From assembly GCF_021018805.1 (NCBI RefSeq), contig NC_086283.1, positions 9,499,162-9,563,161 on the forward strand: a DNA stretch of 64,000 nucleotides, in the 5' to 3' direction. This document shows positions 26,346-37,560 of the stretch, one piece after another (within the stretch, counting starts at the first letter, position 1; every line of letters starts with the position of its first letter). The notes below the pieces were generated by a model, which was not told where the DNA came from, searched no databases, and saw only the letters and a list, made by a program, of their open reading frames with translations. Position numbers and translations under genes: made by a program. The stretch comes from Prinia subflava. Taxonomy: Eukaryota > Chordata > Aves > Passeriformes > Cisticolidae.

Positions 26346-29300
26346 CATACGCAGCATAAATTTCAACTGCAGTGATTGTGATGATTATTTAACATATATC
26401 ATAAACGAATCTTAGCATTACATCGGTGTTCTGCCCAAAAAGCAGACATCTTTATGTCAATTGCTGCATGTTCTTTTGAGTTTGATAGAGTGTGGGAACT
26501 CAGAAATATTTTTAAGCTCTCATCAAAGAGACAAAAAGAAAATGATTATTACTAGACACTCTATAGTTCTGGCAATGAAATACAAAATAATTTATTATAA
26601 AACATATGGGGACAGAAAGAATCGAAGGCAAAATAAAGAGTGTGCCTTCTGTGCAGGGTCCTCAGACAGAATTATAAATTGAGACCTTGGAGGGCTGTGT
26701 TAAACGAAACCAACACTACGCAGGGCAGAAATGGATTTTCTTAAGTAGTTTCCATATAATGGGCTTGGTAGCTTTGACAAATGACTCTTCCTAATGGTCA
26801 TCCTATTGATGTGGAGCCTAAAGACAATTTTTTCTAATTAAGCAATAAATTACAGCTGTAGCAAAGCCTGGTAACTCACTATTAGATCTATGCAGATCAC
26901 TGAAACTTCAGATTGCTAAGGACTCAGCAAGCCTCTTACCTAACCTTACTCATTAATTCTTGCTTCTCCACCTAATTTTTCTTAGGACTCCTAGATCAAA
27001 ACTCTTCTCTCAGACCTTACAATGTCACTCAAAATGTAGGTAGTTTCGGCTTGTAGATTATAATTACCAAAATAATTTTAACAGCTTCTTATCTCTCCTA
27101 CTCTTCCTTTACTTTCCCCCACAAAACTGAAAGAGCTTTAAAAGTGGCTTTTTTCTCTGTGGTGGTCTTTCTTTATGTGTATTAAAAAAAAATAAATCTG
27201 GTTTTTCCCTTCTGAGGGGCTGGTGAAAGACACTGCTGATAGGCTATCTTTCTTTGTGCTCAACAACTTTTAAGATACAACAATGTTTGATTTCTCACAG
27301 ATCGCTGGGAGGCAGCCAAAGGGCATATCCCAGATAATCAGGCTGGCAGCACATGCTATGTAAAGGCAAACCTGCTTCTTGACAGCCACACATATACCTT
27401 CAAATTTCTTCAACTGACAGAGGCAAGACCTAAAACTTGCTTCTAGACTTTCTATTGAAATGCCCCAGCAATCCTTCCTTCTGCAGTAAACTGGCTAGCA
27501 GAAAATTTTATAAGACTTCACTTTTTTCTTTGCATTGTAAGGGCTTCTGAAATGTCTGTATTTAAGGAAGAAAACCTCCACACCTAATAATCACAGTTAG
27601 TGATATCATCAGTGCAGGAAGGTTGATTGAAAGGTGATAGGAACATTTATTAAAATGGAAAACTGTGGGGTTTTCTCTCAGGAAAATTTCTTGCTTAACT
27701 TCATGCAACTGGTTTGTAACTTGGGTAGAGGACTCATGCCCTCATGATGAAAACACACTACATAGTGACTAAAAGTTCTCAACATCCATAAAAATCCCTA
27801 GCCCTTTACAAGCTTCCTATGCTTCTAGCTTCAGCAGTTTCTAAACAAGATTAATAGAAAAATGACACCTTATACACAACAGAATTTCATGTCCAATTTG
27901 GTCACTTTCCACTACAGCGATCAGGCAGAAGCAGCTCATTTTCTAACACATCCTCAAGCTAGTGCAGAGTCTTTATCTACTTCAACTTATTCATATACAC
28001 ATGTATTTGTAGATGCAGAGGCGAAGTTTGACACAGGCATGCCATTGGTTTCTACAACAACATAACATGGTGACTTATTTTTCTCTCCTATAAAAAATTG
28101 CACTCGCATTTTTTCATTAACATAAAGAGCTTAGCCAAGTGTTTTTTAAATGTTCAAACAAATTCAGAGCTTAATAATGCAGGTAAATGATAAGAATGGT
28201 TCTTTTCAGCCTACAGAGTACTTGTGAGAAATGGGATACTCCCCATCCCACCTTCCCAAATGGTCCCTTAACCATGTATATTTGCTAATGTCACACTAAC
28301 AAAAAGTCAGAAAAACCTATGAAAATCCATATTTTAGCTTTTACAATCCTAATTACATTTAAGATCTGAGGTATCATCACAGAATCCTTTTGCATTTTCC
28401 CTGCTTCAAAGTCACAAGCATTTTGCGTGAAATTCCATTAGTATTCAAGTTTCCATTAAAAATTGTAAAAGCTTTTACAAATAGGGAATTGCAAATAACT
28501 GACTTCTACTGTGTCACTGCCATAGTTACAGAATATCAAAGGATGAGACAAAATACCAGACAATTCTTTGGAAAAAACCATTCTCATTCATTCTAAATTA
28601 CACACAAATTTCAATAGGCATCTTACACAAAAGTAAGGTTTCCAAATCTGCAGTTCCACTTACCATTCTTTTTGCAAGAAGCTTGCACTCAATTGCACAG
28701 TTATTGACAGAAGATGTAATCACAGTTAAGATGCAAGGTTCTGGCCTGAATAAAAGTCAATATAGAAACTTCAAAAAATGTGTGTAGTAGTGTAATGGCT
28801 GGTTTTTCAAAATGAAAAATCTAGCCTTTCCTCCTTGAAGCCAAAATTTTCTATTGCTTAGTCTGTACCGTATCTCTTCACTAAAGCATAAATTGCCTGA
28901 CCTCAAAAGGCAGATATGCTAGCAAGTTTTTATTCCAGGGAGCACATCCCCCTGAGAACACATGAAAAAGAAAAGAGAGAAATCTTGTCACTTAGTAAAA
29001 TAAATTCCCTAAACCAAGTCCTAAACATAAAATACCAAGACCTGATAATAGGAAGCCTCTCTTGAAGAATTTGATTTGTGAATATCCACTCACTACAGAG
29101 TATCAAAGAATACAGCCAGACAGTTATTCATTTCAGCTAGGTAACTTCCAGTGTACCAAAGAATGTATATAACTGGCATTTCTGAGCACTAAAATATCAT
29201 GTCAGCAGGCTTCACCAATGACTCACTGATAGGAGTTTCAGAATTGGATTGGATTAGGAGTTTCAGAAACCAGACATCCTCTTCTCTGTCATATAGTCTA

Positions 29301-30834
29301 CCTCTACCAGATATTTGAAAGCAGTAAGCTATGGGCCAGTGCAATATTGCAATAGCATTTGAAGTAATTAAAAAATATTGACAGCAATCAGATTCATTTA
29401 AGATTGCTCATCTTTCTACATGTGCTCCTTCCTCAACAGAAAATTAATAGCTCAGGAAGATGTTGCAAATGGATGTAAAAATCTGTTTCTTGCCGAGGAG
29501 CTCTGCCACATTATGTAGCCTTTTACAGGAAAATAAAGCTAAAAATAAACAGCACAATAATACCACTGTGTTTGGAAAACAGTGATTCCTGATGAGCTTC
29601 TAGAACTCCCTAGAAAATTATGAGAATTCTTGTTGAAGGGATTCCTGCAGTCTAAGGATTTTCTGTCATTTGGCAATAGTAGCTACAAAGCCAAGTAAGA
29701 TTCTTTTCACATGAAATAACTGAGACAAAAAGTAGCCTCAATTTCCACAATACCCTGTTTTTGTAGACTGTCTTTTATTTCATCAAGCTGGAGATACTTC
29801 AAGAGATTCTGTATTCTGGTTCAACCATGCACTTCAAAGTAAGAGATGAAAGGGGCGAGGTGTACAATGATGAATTACTTCTCAAGCTACATTTCTGCCC
29901 ATCCTTTAAGTTTGCTATAATTTATAAAAACACAGCTTGGCATTTCAGGAGGAAAAATTTCTTTTCCCCCTCTCCTGCTATCTAAAACATATATCTTCCA
30001 TAAAGCAGGCTCTGAGAAAAAACTGTGACCAGTTGTAAGATAGTGTTTCTCTCTGCTACTGAGGGAACTTCTAACTGCAGGGAACTCAGTTACTGAGGGT
30101 CTGGACTTTGCAGGATGTACCTCAGAAGAGTTGGAATTGCTATAACTCTGGAAAGAAAACAAGTTTCTTCTGAACAGCCATGCAGGGTAATCTCAATCTA
30201 TGCTGTTCTAAAGGAACTTCCACCAAGAAGTACAGAATTAAATACCTGTTATATTTTTAATAGCTGCCTAAAGGATGCCTCAAGAAGGCAGACAAAAAAT
30301 TAAGTTAAACAAGAAATCCAGACAGAGGTTTGCTAGTGGCAGAGGAAGAAGATTCCTCTATCAGTCTCCTGTTCTGCTGCAGATTGTGACAGACCTGGCG
30401 ACAGGGCAGGTTAAAAAAAGTTCAATTAACCTGCCTTTTCTGCCTTAGCCTTCTGGTAACCAATTCAGAGATGTCAGAAGGTATTTTTAAAATGAAATTT
30501 AATTTGTGCTGTCTGAAATGTGTGGTGACAATACGAAATGATGTTTCAATTTTTATACCTAAATAATGTTCATGCCACCCCTAGGAATCTGCTGTAAAAG
30601 CTGAAGCCAGCAATCAGAAAGTATTTACATTAACCTACCAATAAAACATTTTCTGAATTGTGCTTTTTTTGAACCTATCATGTATACTACAGTGGAACAC
30701 AGTAATCTTCCTGGCTATGACACATTCAGCTACACAGCTCTTATTAAAAGAGAGGAGAAATTAGAAACTCAAAGAGCTGGAACAAAGAATTATGCCCATG
30801 CCAAAGCACAAAAGCCTAAACTGGCTACCAGCAT
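26346..30834. other. Non-coding intron-like sequence
   Basis: AT-rich, no exon, RNA gene or clear repeat seen. Confidence 0.5.
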
Positions 30835-30839
30835 GACCT

Positions 30840-31514
30840 TGTCTTGGTTTGGAAAGACAGATATCTGTCAGGGAAAACTGGAGTTTCCCTTGGCATGGAA
30901 AATGTATGCCCCTCCCTCAAAATTATTACAATTTTGCAATTAGGAGCTTTCAGGCAAAAATATGGGAATAGGAATAATGTTTGTTTACTAGGAATAAAAA
31001 AAAACAACAAACAAATACAATAGTACAAAAAACAAACAAGCAAACAAACAAAAATCCTAGCAAACCCTGGCAGAGTCAGAGACACAATCTGACACCCTTT
31101 TGTCAGGGTTGGAAGCAGTCCAAATAAGTCCTCCTGGAGTAACAGATGTTGGTCTGTGAAGTAGTGATGATTCTGTAGAAAAATAAAAAGGGTCCAGTGC
31201 TGGCAAGATGGATCCCATCTTCCTCCAAGGATTCAGTGGAAAACCACCTGCATTAGTGTTTGGGATTGCAGGTTTTATGCTCATGGAAAGGCTTTGGCTC
31301 CTCCCACTGGGTGAAACATCTCACAATGGAATGAAGCAATGTTGTCAGTCATGTTAGAGGCCTTAAATGGCCCATTCACAGGTGATATCCCTTGGAGTAG
31401 GATGGGTGGAGGAGTAGGATGGGTGCAGGAGGAGAGAAGAACAATATCTCCCAACAGGTTTCAACAGATGAAAATAGAATACACATTTTTGGTTACATTT
31501 TTCAACCCAAGACA
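30840..31514 (-). mobile_element. Solo LTR of an endogenous retrovirus, with target-site duplication
   Basis: The element begins TGTCTTGGTTTGG and ends CAACCCAAGACA on the plus strand, so its ends form a near-perfect inverted repeat (TGTCTTGG / CCAAGACA). It is flanked by the identical 5-bp duplication GACCT at 30835-30839 and 31515-31519. There is no internal retroviral sequence, so this is a solo LTR left by recombination. Its left 170 bp are homologous to the LTR at 819, which carries a primer binding site; by that comparison this copy is also minus strand, the same orientation as BANK1. It has few CpG sites and is probably older than the LTR at 819. Confidence 0.85.
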
Positions 31515-31519
31515 GACCT

Positions 31520-34500
31520 CCAATTTTAAATGGTCAGGTCACATATTGGACATACTCCCCTCCTTACTCACCTAGATGAGAGAAGATTTCTACACACTGT
31601 TTTTAAAGTCTTCCTTTGTGTGTTGGATAAGAACATAATTTTAGTTATTTCTTTATAATCTGGAGGTAGAATTTTTACATAGATTTAGAAAGCCACAGCT
31701 GGTGGCAAGAAGAACAAGCTCGTGCCAAAGCAGCTTTCAGAGACAGAGCATACGCAGAAAGCAAACATCTGAAATACAGCCCTGATCCCAGAAAACTACT
31801 GTCACTTAGCAAGGTATTCCCTGTCACAGGTACTGAAATAACTGACTGCAGATATGTTTTGACCTGTGACTAATGGAAAGCATTTCCTACTGGCATTTGA
31901 GCCATCAGCTGGATCAACTGAGCTCCAAGGGCTCAAATACAAGGACTCCTGCCAGTATTCCTACCAAATGTCTCTTACCAGTTTTAAATTGATTCAAGCA
32001 ATTCAGCTGATAAGCAATTGTGGAAAACATTCAAATGCTTGAAGGTATAAAGGAATAAAAATCAAAAGACTAACAATTCAGGATGTTACTGTCATATGTT
32101 AAGTGATGTCCCTCTTCTATAGTACAGAAGAGGGAATTACTCTTATCTGAACTATAATGAAACCTGCAGAAATTAGAAATGAATGCCCATTGAGGTGGCT
32201 TTGTGTAAAAACACAAAAAATACCATTTGCTTAAAAAACTGTTGGCACATTTGAAACTGAGTTTCATTATAATGCCCACTGAAGACTCTTTCAGGCAGTT
32301 TCATCAGTTTATTACCTTTAATACAACTCATTCAAGTATTGCACTCTTCCCTCACCAGAGCAGACATTTTCAAGGAGCGTCTGAAATGCAGGAATTCTGA
32401 CAGAGAAGGCAAACACTACCATGGCAGAAACACAGATATATACAGGACCCTAATGGGTGTGAGGTTTTAGCCTTTAATGACCCTGCACTGCACTTAACAC
32501 TGGTACTAAAAGCAGAAAAATTTCTGTCTGTGTTCATACAGCTGAGGAGATGCCTCCTGATGTGGGATCCTTCCCTTGTGCTCTGCTTTGACACATCACG
32601 AAATTAGCTCCCAGCATATTTCCCAGTACCACCAGGCACTCCAGATCTCTCTTCTGTGGCTGTAACACTCCCCACATCGACCCTGTCAGTGTCCAGCTGC
32701 AGAAAGAGGTTTTCCCTCTAAACAAGGACAGGGCACTTGTGCCATTCAGAAGACCCCGTGTGAAAGCCAGTGAGCTCCCATGGCTCACCTTTGCCAACAG
32801 AGCCCCGAGCACCTTCCCACTAAGCCTGCGGTACAGGAAAGCAGGAGGGCCTTACCAAGAAAGCAGCAGCAGCTAAAAGCCCTGAGCATTGATCTGCTCA
32901 GCAGACTCCAAAAAGGGCTGTACAGCCCTGCACAGCCCTCTGGGCTTGAAGGTAGAAACAGTAGCTACTGTTTCTTCTGCGGAGTTGTTGCTACTTCATC
33001 TTTTGATGCTCTATCTCTCTAATCATCTCAGGGAATTCTTACTCCCCTAAGAATTCTCCAGCTCAAAATGACAATTTTGGGATTTTTTTGTTTTTCTCCA
33101 GCAAATGAAAGACACTTTGCAGGATTTTGGAAAAATCAAATGTATGTTTTAATGCATTCATTTTTCTGGAACCCTACTGCTCTTTTAGAGAGAAGCAATG
33201 ATTTACTATGTGTATTTTGGGGCTATTCCTTAAAGGAACAACCAAACACAAGGAACACTTTTAAAACAGTGAGAGGTATGCCAAATGCAAAAGTACTTCT
33301 ATTGTAACAATAAGTAATGTCAACACTACAGCTGTAATGGGAAGTTCCAAGAATATGGTTAAACTAAATTCTTCTTGGCTCAGAGCCATGCAAATATTTC
33401 TTTTCCACATTCCCATCAATTACAGACATACGGTAAGTGTTTTTGTGCTTAAGTGCACTATTACAGGGGACACAAATAAGCCATTTTTCTTCTAGTGGTT
33501 GAAGCTAACATTTGTATAATATCATATTACATTTGGCAGACCTGAAGCACACTCAGATTTTTACTTGTGTTGCATTAGTAAGCCCCACCATTTGAATCAA
33601 CTGAAAACGGGTGGTACAACTGCATGTCCTATCCGGACTACACATAGTTACAGTGTCCTTAGAGTAATTTTTACTTCAATACTGGTATAAGTATTCATGC
33701 TTGGGAAAGCAGAGAACAATTATTGTTAACTGTTTACATGCAAACAATAGTAGCTATGTACCATGAGAGAAGCGTTTTAATGAAAAATTGCATGGGTGAG
33801 CTCAGCTGCCATTTTAAATACATGTTTTAGACTGACAAATTTATATTTTATTAGGACAATTAATAATCTTATTAATAAAAAAAAGCTAACCAGAGGTATG
33901 CACACACTTTAAATGCTTTTTAGAGTGAAATAAATCACCCTCACAAGCACTGCCTTCCATCAGTGGCAAAGTCTATTAAAATGTGAAAAGACTGTAAAAT
34001 CACAATGTAATCTCTCAATGTATCAGCTTAGTCTGCCTTTACCATGCATTCTTGTCTTCCCCTGAAGAAGCCCCAAATCAAAGTATGAGTGCATCAGGAT
34101 AAAACCAAAATTACCCATTTATTTTCTGAAGCTTCCAGTTCCATGTGGAATGTACAACAAAGACACATCAGAAATTGAGTTTCTACACTAGTGTAAAAAA
34201 TAAATGTCCTATGGAATTAATAATTTTCATTCAAAATGAAAATTTATCAATGGAAACCATGCTTCCAAAACAGTTTTTCATCCATGTTTTAATCCTTCAG
34301 CTCATATGACCATCTTAGAAAAGAAATCAAGGTATTTCATCAAGAGTTAGGTATCACATTATTCTGCCTGTTCTTACCAATCCTTTACACACAATTTTAC
34401 TGGGAGTATCTGACCATACAAAGACAGCACCTAGTCAGATACACAGCTAGGGAGGTTAGGGAATAGAGTTCCATTCTTTTCAAGCCAAACTGCTAAACTC

Positions 34501-35456
34501 CAAGAACTGAAAAGCCTGACCTTACAGTCAGTAGCCTGACTGCTACTGGCAGGAGGTTTCTGACCAGTGCAAAGATGACTGCGAGGCAACCAGAGCAGTC
34601 AGAAATTGTTAAATGTGGAATTGCTAACATGCTGATCCAGGAAGGCAACATGGTTTTATGAACAGCTTTATGCTGTATGGTAAAGGGGAACATATTTCCT
34701 TGAGTTAAATTTAATCTCAATTGCAGTATCAAAAACTGTAGAATTATCATATCTGTACATATTACAATAAGCACAAAAAGTTGAAATAGGTTAAAGCTCT
34801 CAAATAGTACATTACTTTTTACTGCAATTCTGTTAGGTTTTATTTGCAATAATTTACGTGGTATAACTATACAGAGACCCTTATTTTACTATTACATTTC
34901 ACGTGGAAAGCCAACTATTGTCCCAAACCCCTCCTGCATACCCAGCTGAAGAAAGATTTACTCCATCTAAAGGTGATAAAATTTACCCTTCCTTCACAGT
35001 GGCATGAACAAGGAAGGCAGGGAAACAACTCTTTTTTGAATGGTGAAGAATGGCAGTGATAAGAGAGTTCATTGTCCCTTCCAAAGTGACCTTTAAAGAA
35101 GTCTTTATCTCCTACTCTAGACATCTGGTCTAGACTACCTACAATATACCATTGTTGGGGTGCTGAAAGCACCAATCTAACCAGGCCACATAAGGTACTT
35201 CTGGCTCACTGTTCTCCTTTCCATTACATGCCTAAAATTTGAGCTGTGCAAAAGCTCTGATTTTAAATGTCAGTGCACAAAGAAAGTGGCTGTAGCCCAT
35301 TTTGACCCCTCTTTCTGAGACAAGAGTACAACAGTATTTTCAGACAGAGGAACTACAACATATTAGTCTTTACAAGAAGTGATACTATGGGTTCTCAGTG
35401 GCACAACATCTCAGCCCCTTGGTTGTAGATGACATATGGAAAGAACATGGACTTAC
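31520..35456. other. BANK1 intron, with a GC-richer patch at 32540-32960
   Basis: Intronic sequence 3' of the ankyrin exon. The patch at 32540-32960 is clearly richer in G and C and relatively stop-poor on both strands. I could not assign it to a gene or repeat; the longest frames in it resemble nothing known to me. The rest is featureless. Confidence 0.5.
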
Positions 35457-35653
35457 TGACAATTCATTGATTAATTTTCTTAATTCCTTGTGCCCGTGCT
35501 TCTTCGCAATACTTTCTGGATTGTCTCCATATTTATTGGTTATTTCGCAAGCCCGTGTGGCCTCAGAACAACTGAGTAGAAACGTTGCAAGGTTCTTCAA
35601 GCCAAATCTGGCTGCACAGTGAAGTAGGGTAGGAAATTCTTCCAAATGATTAT
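35457..35653 (-). CDS. BANK1: BANK1 exon: ankyrin-repeat region
   Basis: The exon follows the acceptor TTATACAG and ends at the donor TCA|GTAAGT; it reads 2 nt plus 65 codons and leaves in phase 0. It carries the ankyrin motif EFPTLLHCAARFGLKNLATF, then NKYGDNPESIAKKHGHKELR, the second repeat's helices. Mammalian BANK1 has nearly the same first repeat (ELPTLLHCAAKFGLKNL). The middle part here (NKYGD) resembles PIK3AP1 more than mammalian BANK1, but the KHGHKEL ending is BANK1-like. Ankyrin repeats in this family are protein-binding surfaces beside the DBB domain. The next exon toward the 3' end was not found. Confidence 0.92.
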
Positions 35654-36519
35654 CTGTATAATGGAAACAAAGGCTTAAGAAACAAAAATTCTGCTTTTAT
35701 AGAACACCTTCTTCTATAAACCTCTTTTGAATATTAGTGTTGTGGAGTCAAAGTTATCAAACTCCCAATATTGAATTAACATCCAAAGAATTATTTTTTC
35801 AATTAACAGTTTTACAGCACCTCTCTATATATATATAAATAAAGGAGCCTTTGGTGTAACTGAGAAATCTCATTTTTATCCTGACAGAGGGATTTTAAAG
35901 TGCTTCAGTTACATTGAGAAATAAGCTTTCTTACAAAGGGCAGAAAATTCTACATCCAAGACACAGTTTTGCTTAGATAGAATGTTTTTGAGTGGGAAAT
36001 TTTTACAGGTTTATGATGTTATGTTTTGATATTAAAAATAACTTCTGAAAATTCACAGGACTACCAGGCACTTGGAAAAATTTGCTTATCCCTGTAACGA
36101 AAAAACAGAGAATTTAAAGATGAATGTATTAGACAAAAGTTTTTAGGATTAATCTAAAATTAATATGATATCAATTTCTATCAAAAACCATTTTTACACT
36201 GGAGAACTGGGACATTCGGCATCTTCCTGTATTTTAACTCTAGTTACACTACAAGTTACATACAATAACAACCAAACAAGCAACAACAAAGAAAAAGAGT
36301 TTGAGCATAAAAAATACTTCTCTCTGCATTCATACTCCACTTTCTGATTACTTGTGGTTTGCTGTGTACCAACTGGTCTATAAATCAGCATGCAGTGTAT
36401 CTCTTCTCCAGGCATGCATCCAGCCTGCCCCAGGCACCATCAACTTTTTGCACCCTGAGGGTCTTTCCTACCCGAGTGCATGAAGGAAAGTTCCTCTAGT
36501 TTGCTTTGAGTCTGGCTCT
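35654..36519. other. BANK1 intron
   Basis: AT-rich intron beside the ankyrin exon. It holds a small TA run near 35826; nothing else is recognised. Confidence 0.6.
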
Positions 36520-37560
36520 CAGGGTTCAAGTGAGAGTCCCTAATTTATCTTATTCTCCATCACTGTCTGCCCTCTATGGAATTCCAGTGATTTACTCTTT
36601 CCCATAATTTCTTTCTTGAAGAGCTCCAGTCTAGTCAGTTGGGTCCTGTAGAGAACCAACTCCACCACACACACTGCTCTCTCCTCAGTCTTCTCCAGCT
36701 TTACTATAACTATTTTGAGATGACAGGAGAAGAGCTGCATATGATACTCAACTTTGGGGTGAGCCATGTAATTCATACATTGTCATAATTATGTTCTGTT
36801 TTGTCCTCAATTCCTTTTCTAATAATTCCTAGTATTTCATTAGCTTTTTGATCTGCTGCCTAGCAACAAGTCGATGTTATCAGGGAACTGCAAGGTCTTA
36901 TTCCTCAGCACTAATAGCCTGCTCAAATCCTCTCATTTTGGATACCATAGGACTGCTTTTTTTCACTTGCACCACTTTCATTTTTCCTGTAATGAGTATC
37001 ATCTGACATTTTACAGCATAATTATTAAATGTCTCATTCCCCGCACCCCATTAGCTTTTTTCCTTATTACCCCGAACACTTTGTATCACTAGCCAAAAAG
37101 CCTGCCTCTGATTTTGGTCAGTTATTCATCCATACCCAGTCAGTTATTGACTTAACCAGGTTTACTGACTCTTAAAAAAACCTACAAGAAACTCATAAAG
37201 CCAGATTTCACACTATGAAAGACTTATTTTATTAACACTTTTATTAGATTTCCCATAGAGATAACATGTTAACCTCCTTCTAGGTCACAAGGTTGCTTGA
37301 GAAACTGGGTTTTGCCATCAACTCTAACTGGTTTGGTCACACCTCCTAGTACTAAAGAAATGAAATATTGTATTTTTAGAAACTCAGACATTCTACTTTA
37401 AAATTTCCGCAGAGTTCCTAAAGAATGCCAGTTAGTCCTGGTAATTTCTTAGTGTTCAACCTGCCTGTTTTTGCAATAACTTCATCGTCCCTTCAACTCC
37501 AGACAGTCCGTTTTCACATGTATCTGTATCTGTATCTGTATCCAGGACTGCAGCTCAGGA
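36520..37560 (-). mobile_element. Ancient CR1-type LINE remnant
   Basis: The plus strand shows the order of landmarks known from old amniote CR1 copies: CTTCTCCAGCTTTACTATAA, then TTGAGATGACAGGAGAAGAG, then a stretch corresponding to the 'actgcacacagtattcaagg' segment, then TAATAATTCCTAGTATTTCA, ATTAGCTTTTT and CATCTGACATTTTA. Further right, near 37425, AATGCCAGTTAGTCCTGG continues the same pattern. The element is therefore on the minus strand and much diverged. Borders are approximate and the match rests on my memory of the family. Confidence 0.6.
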
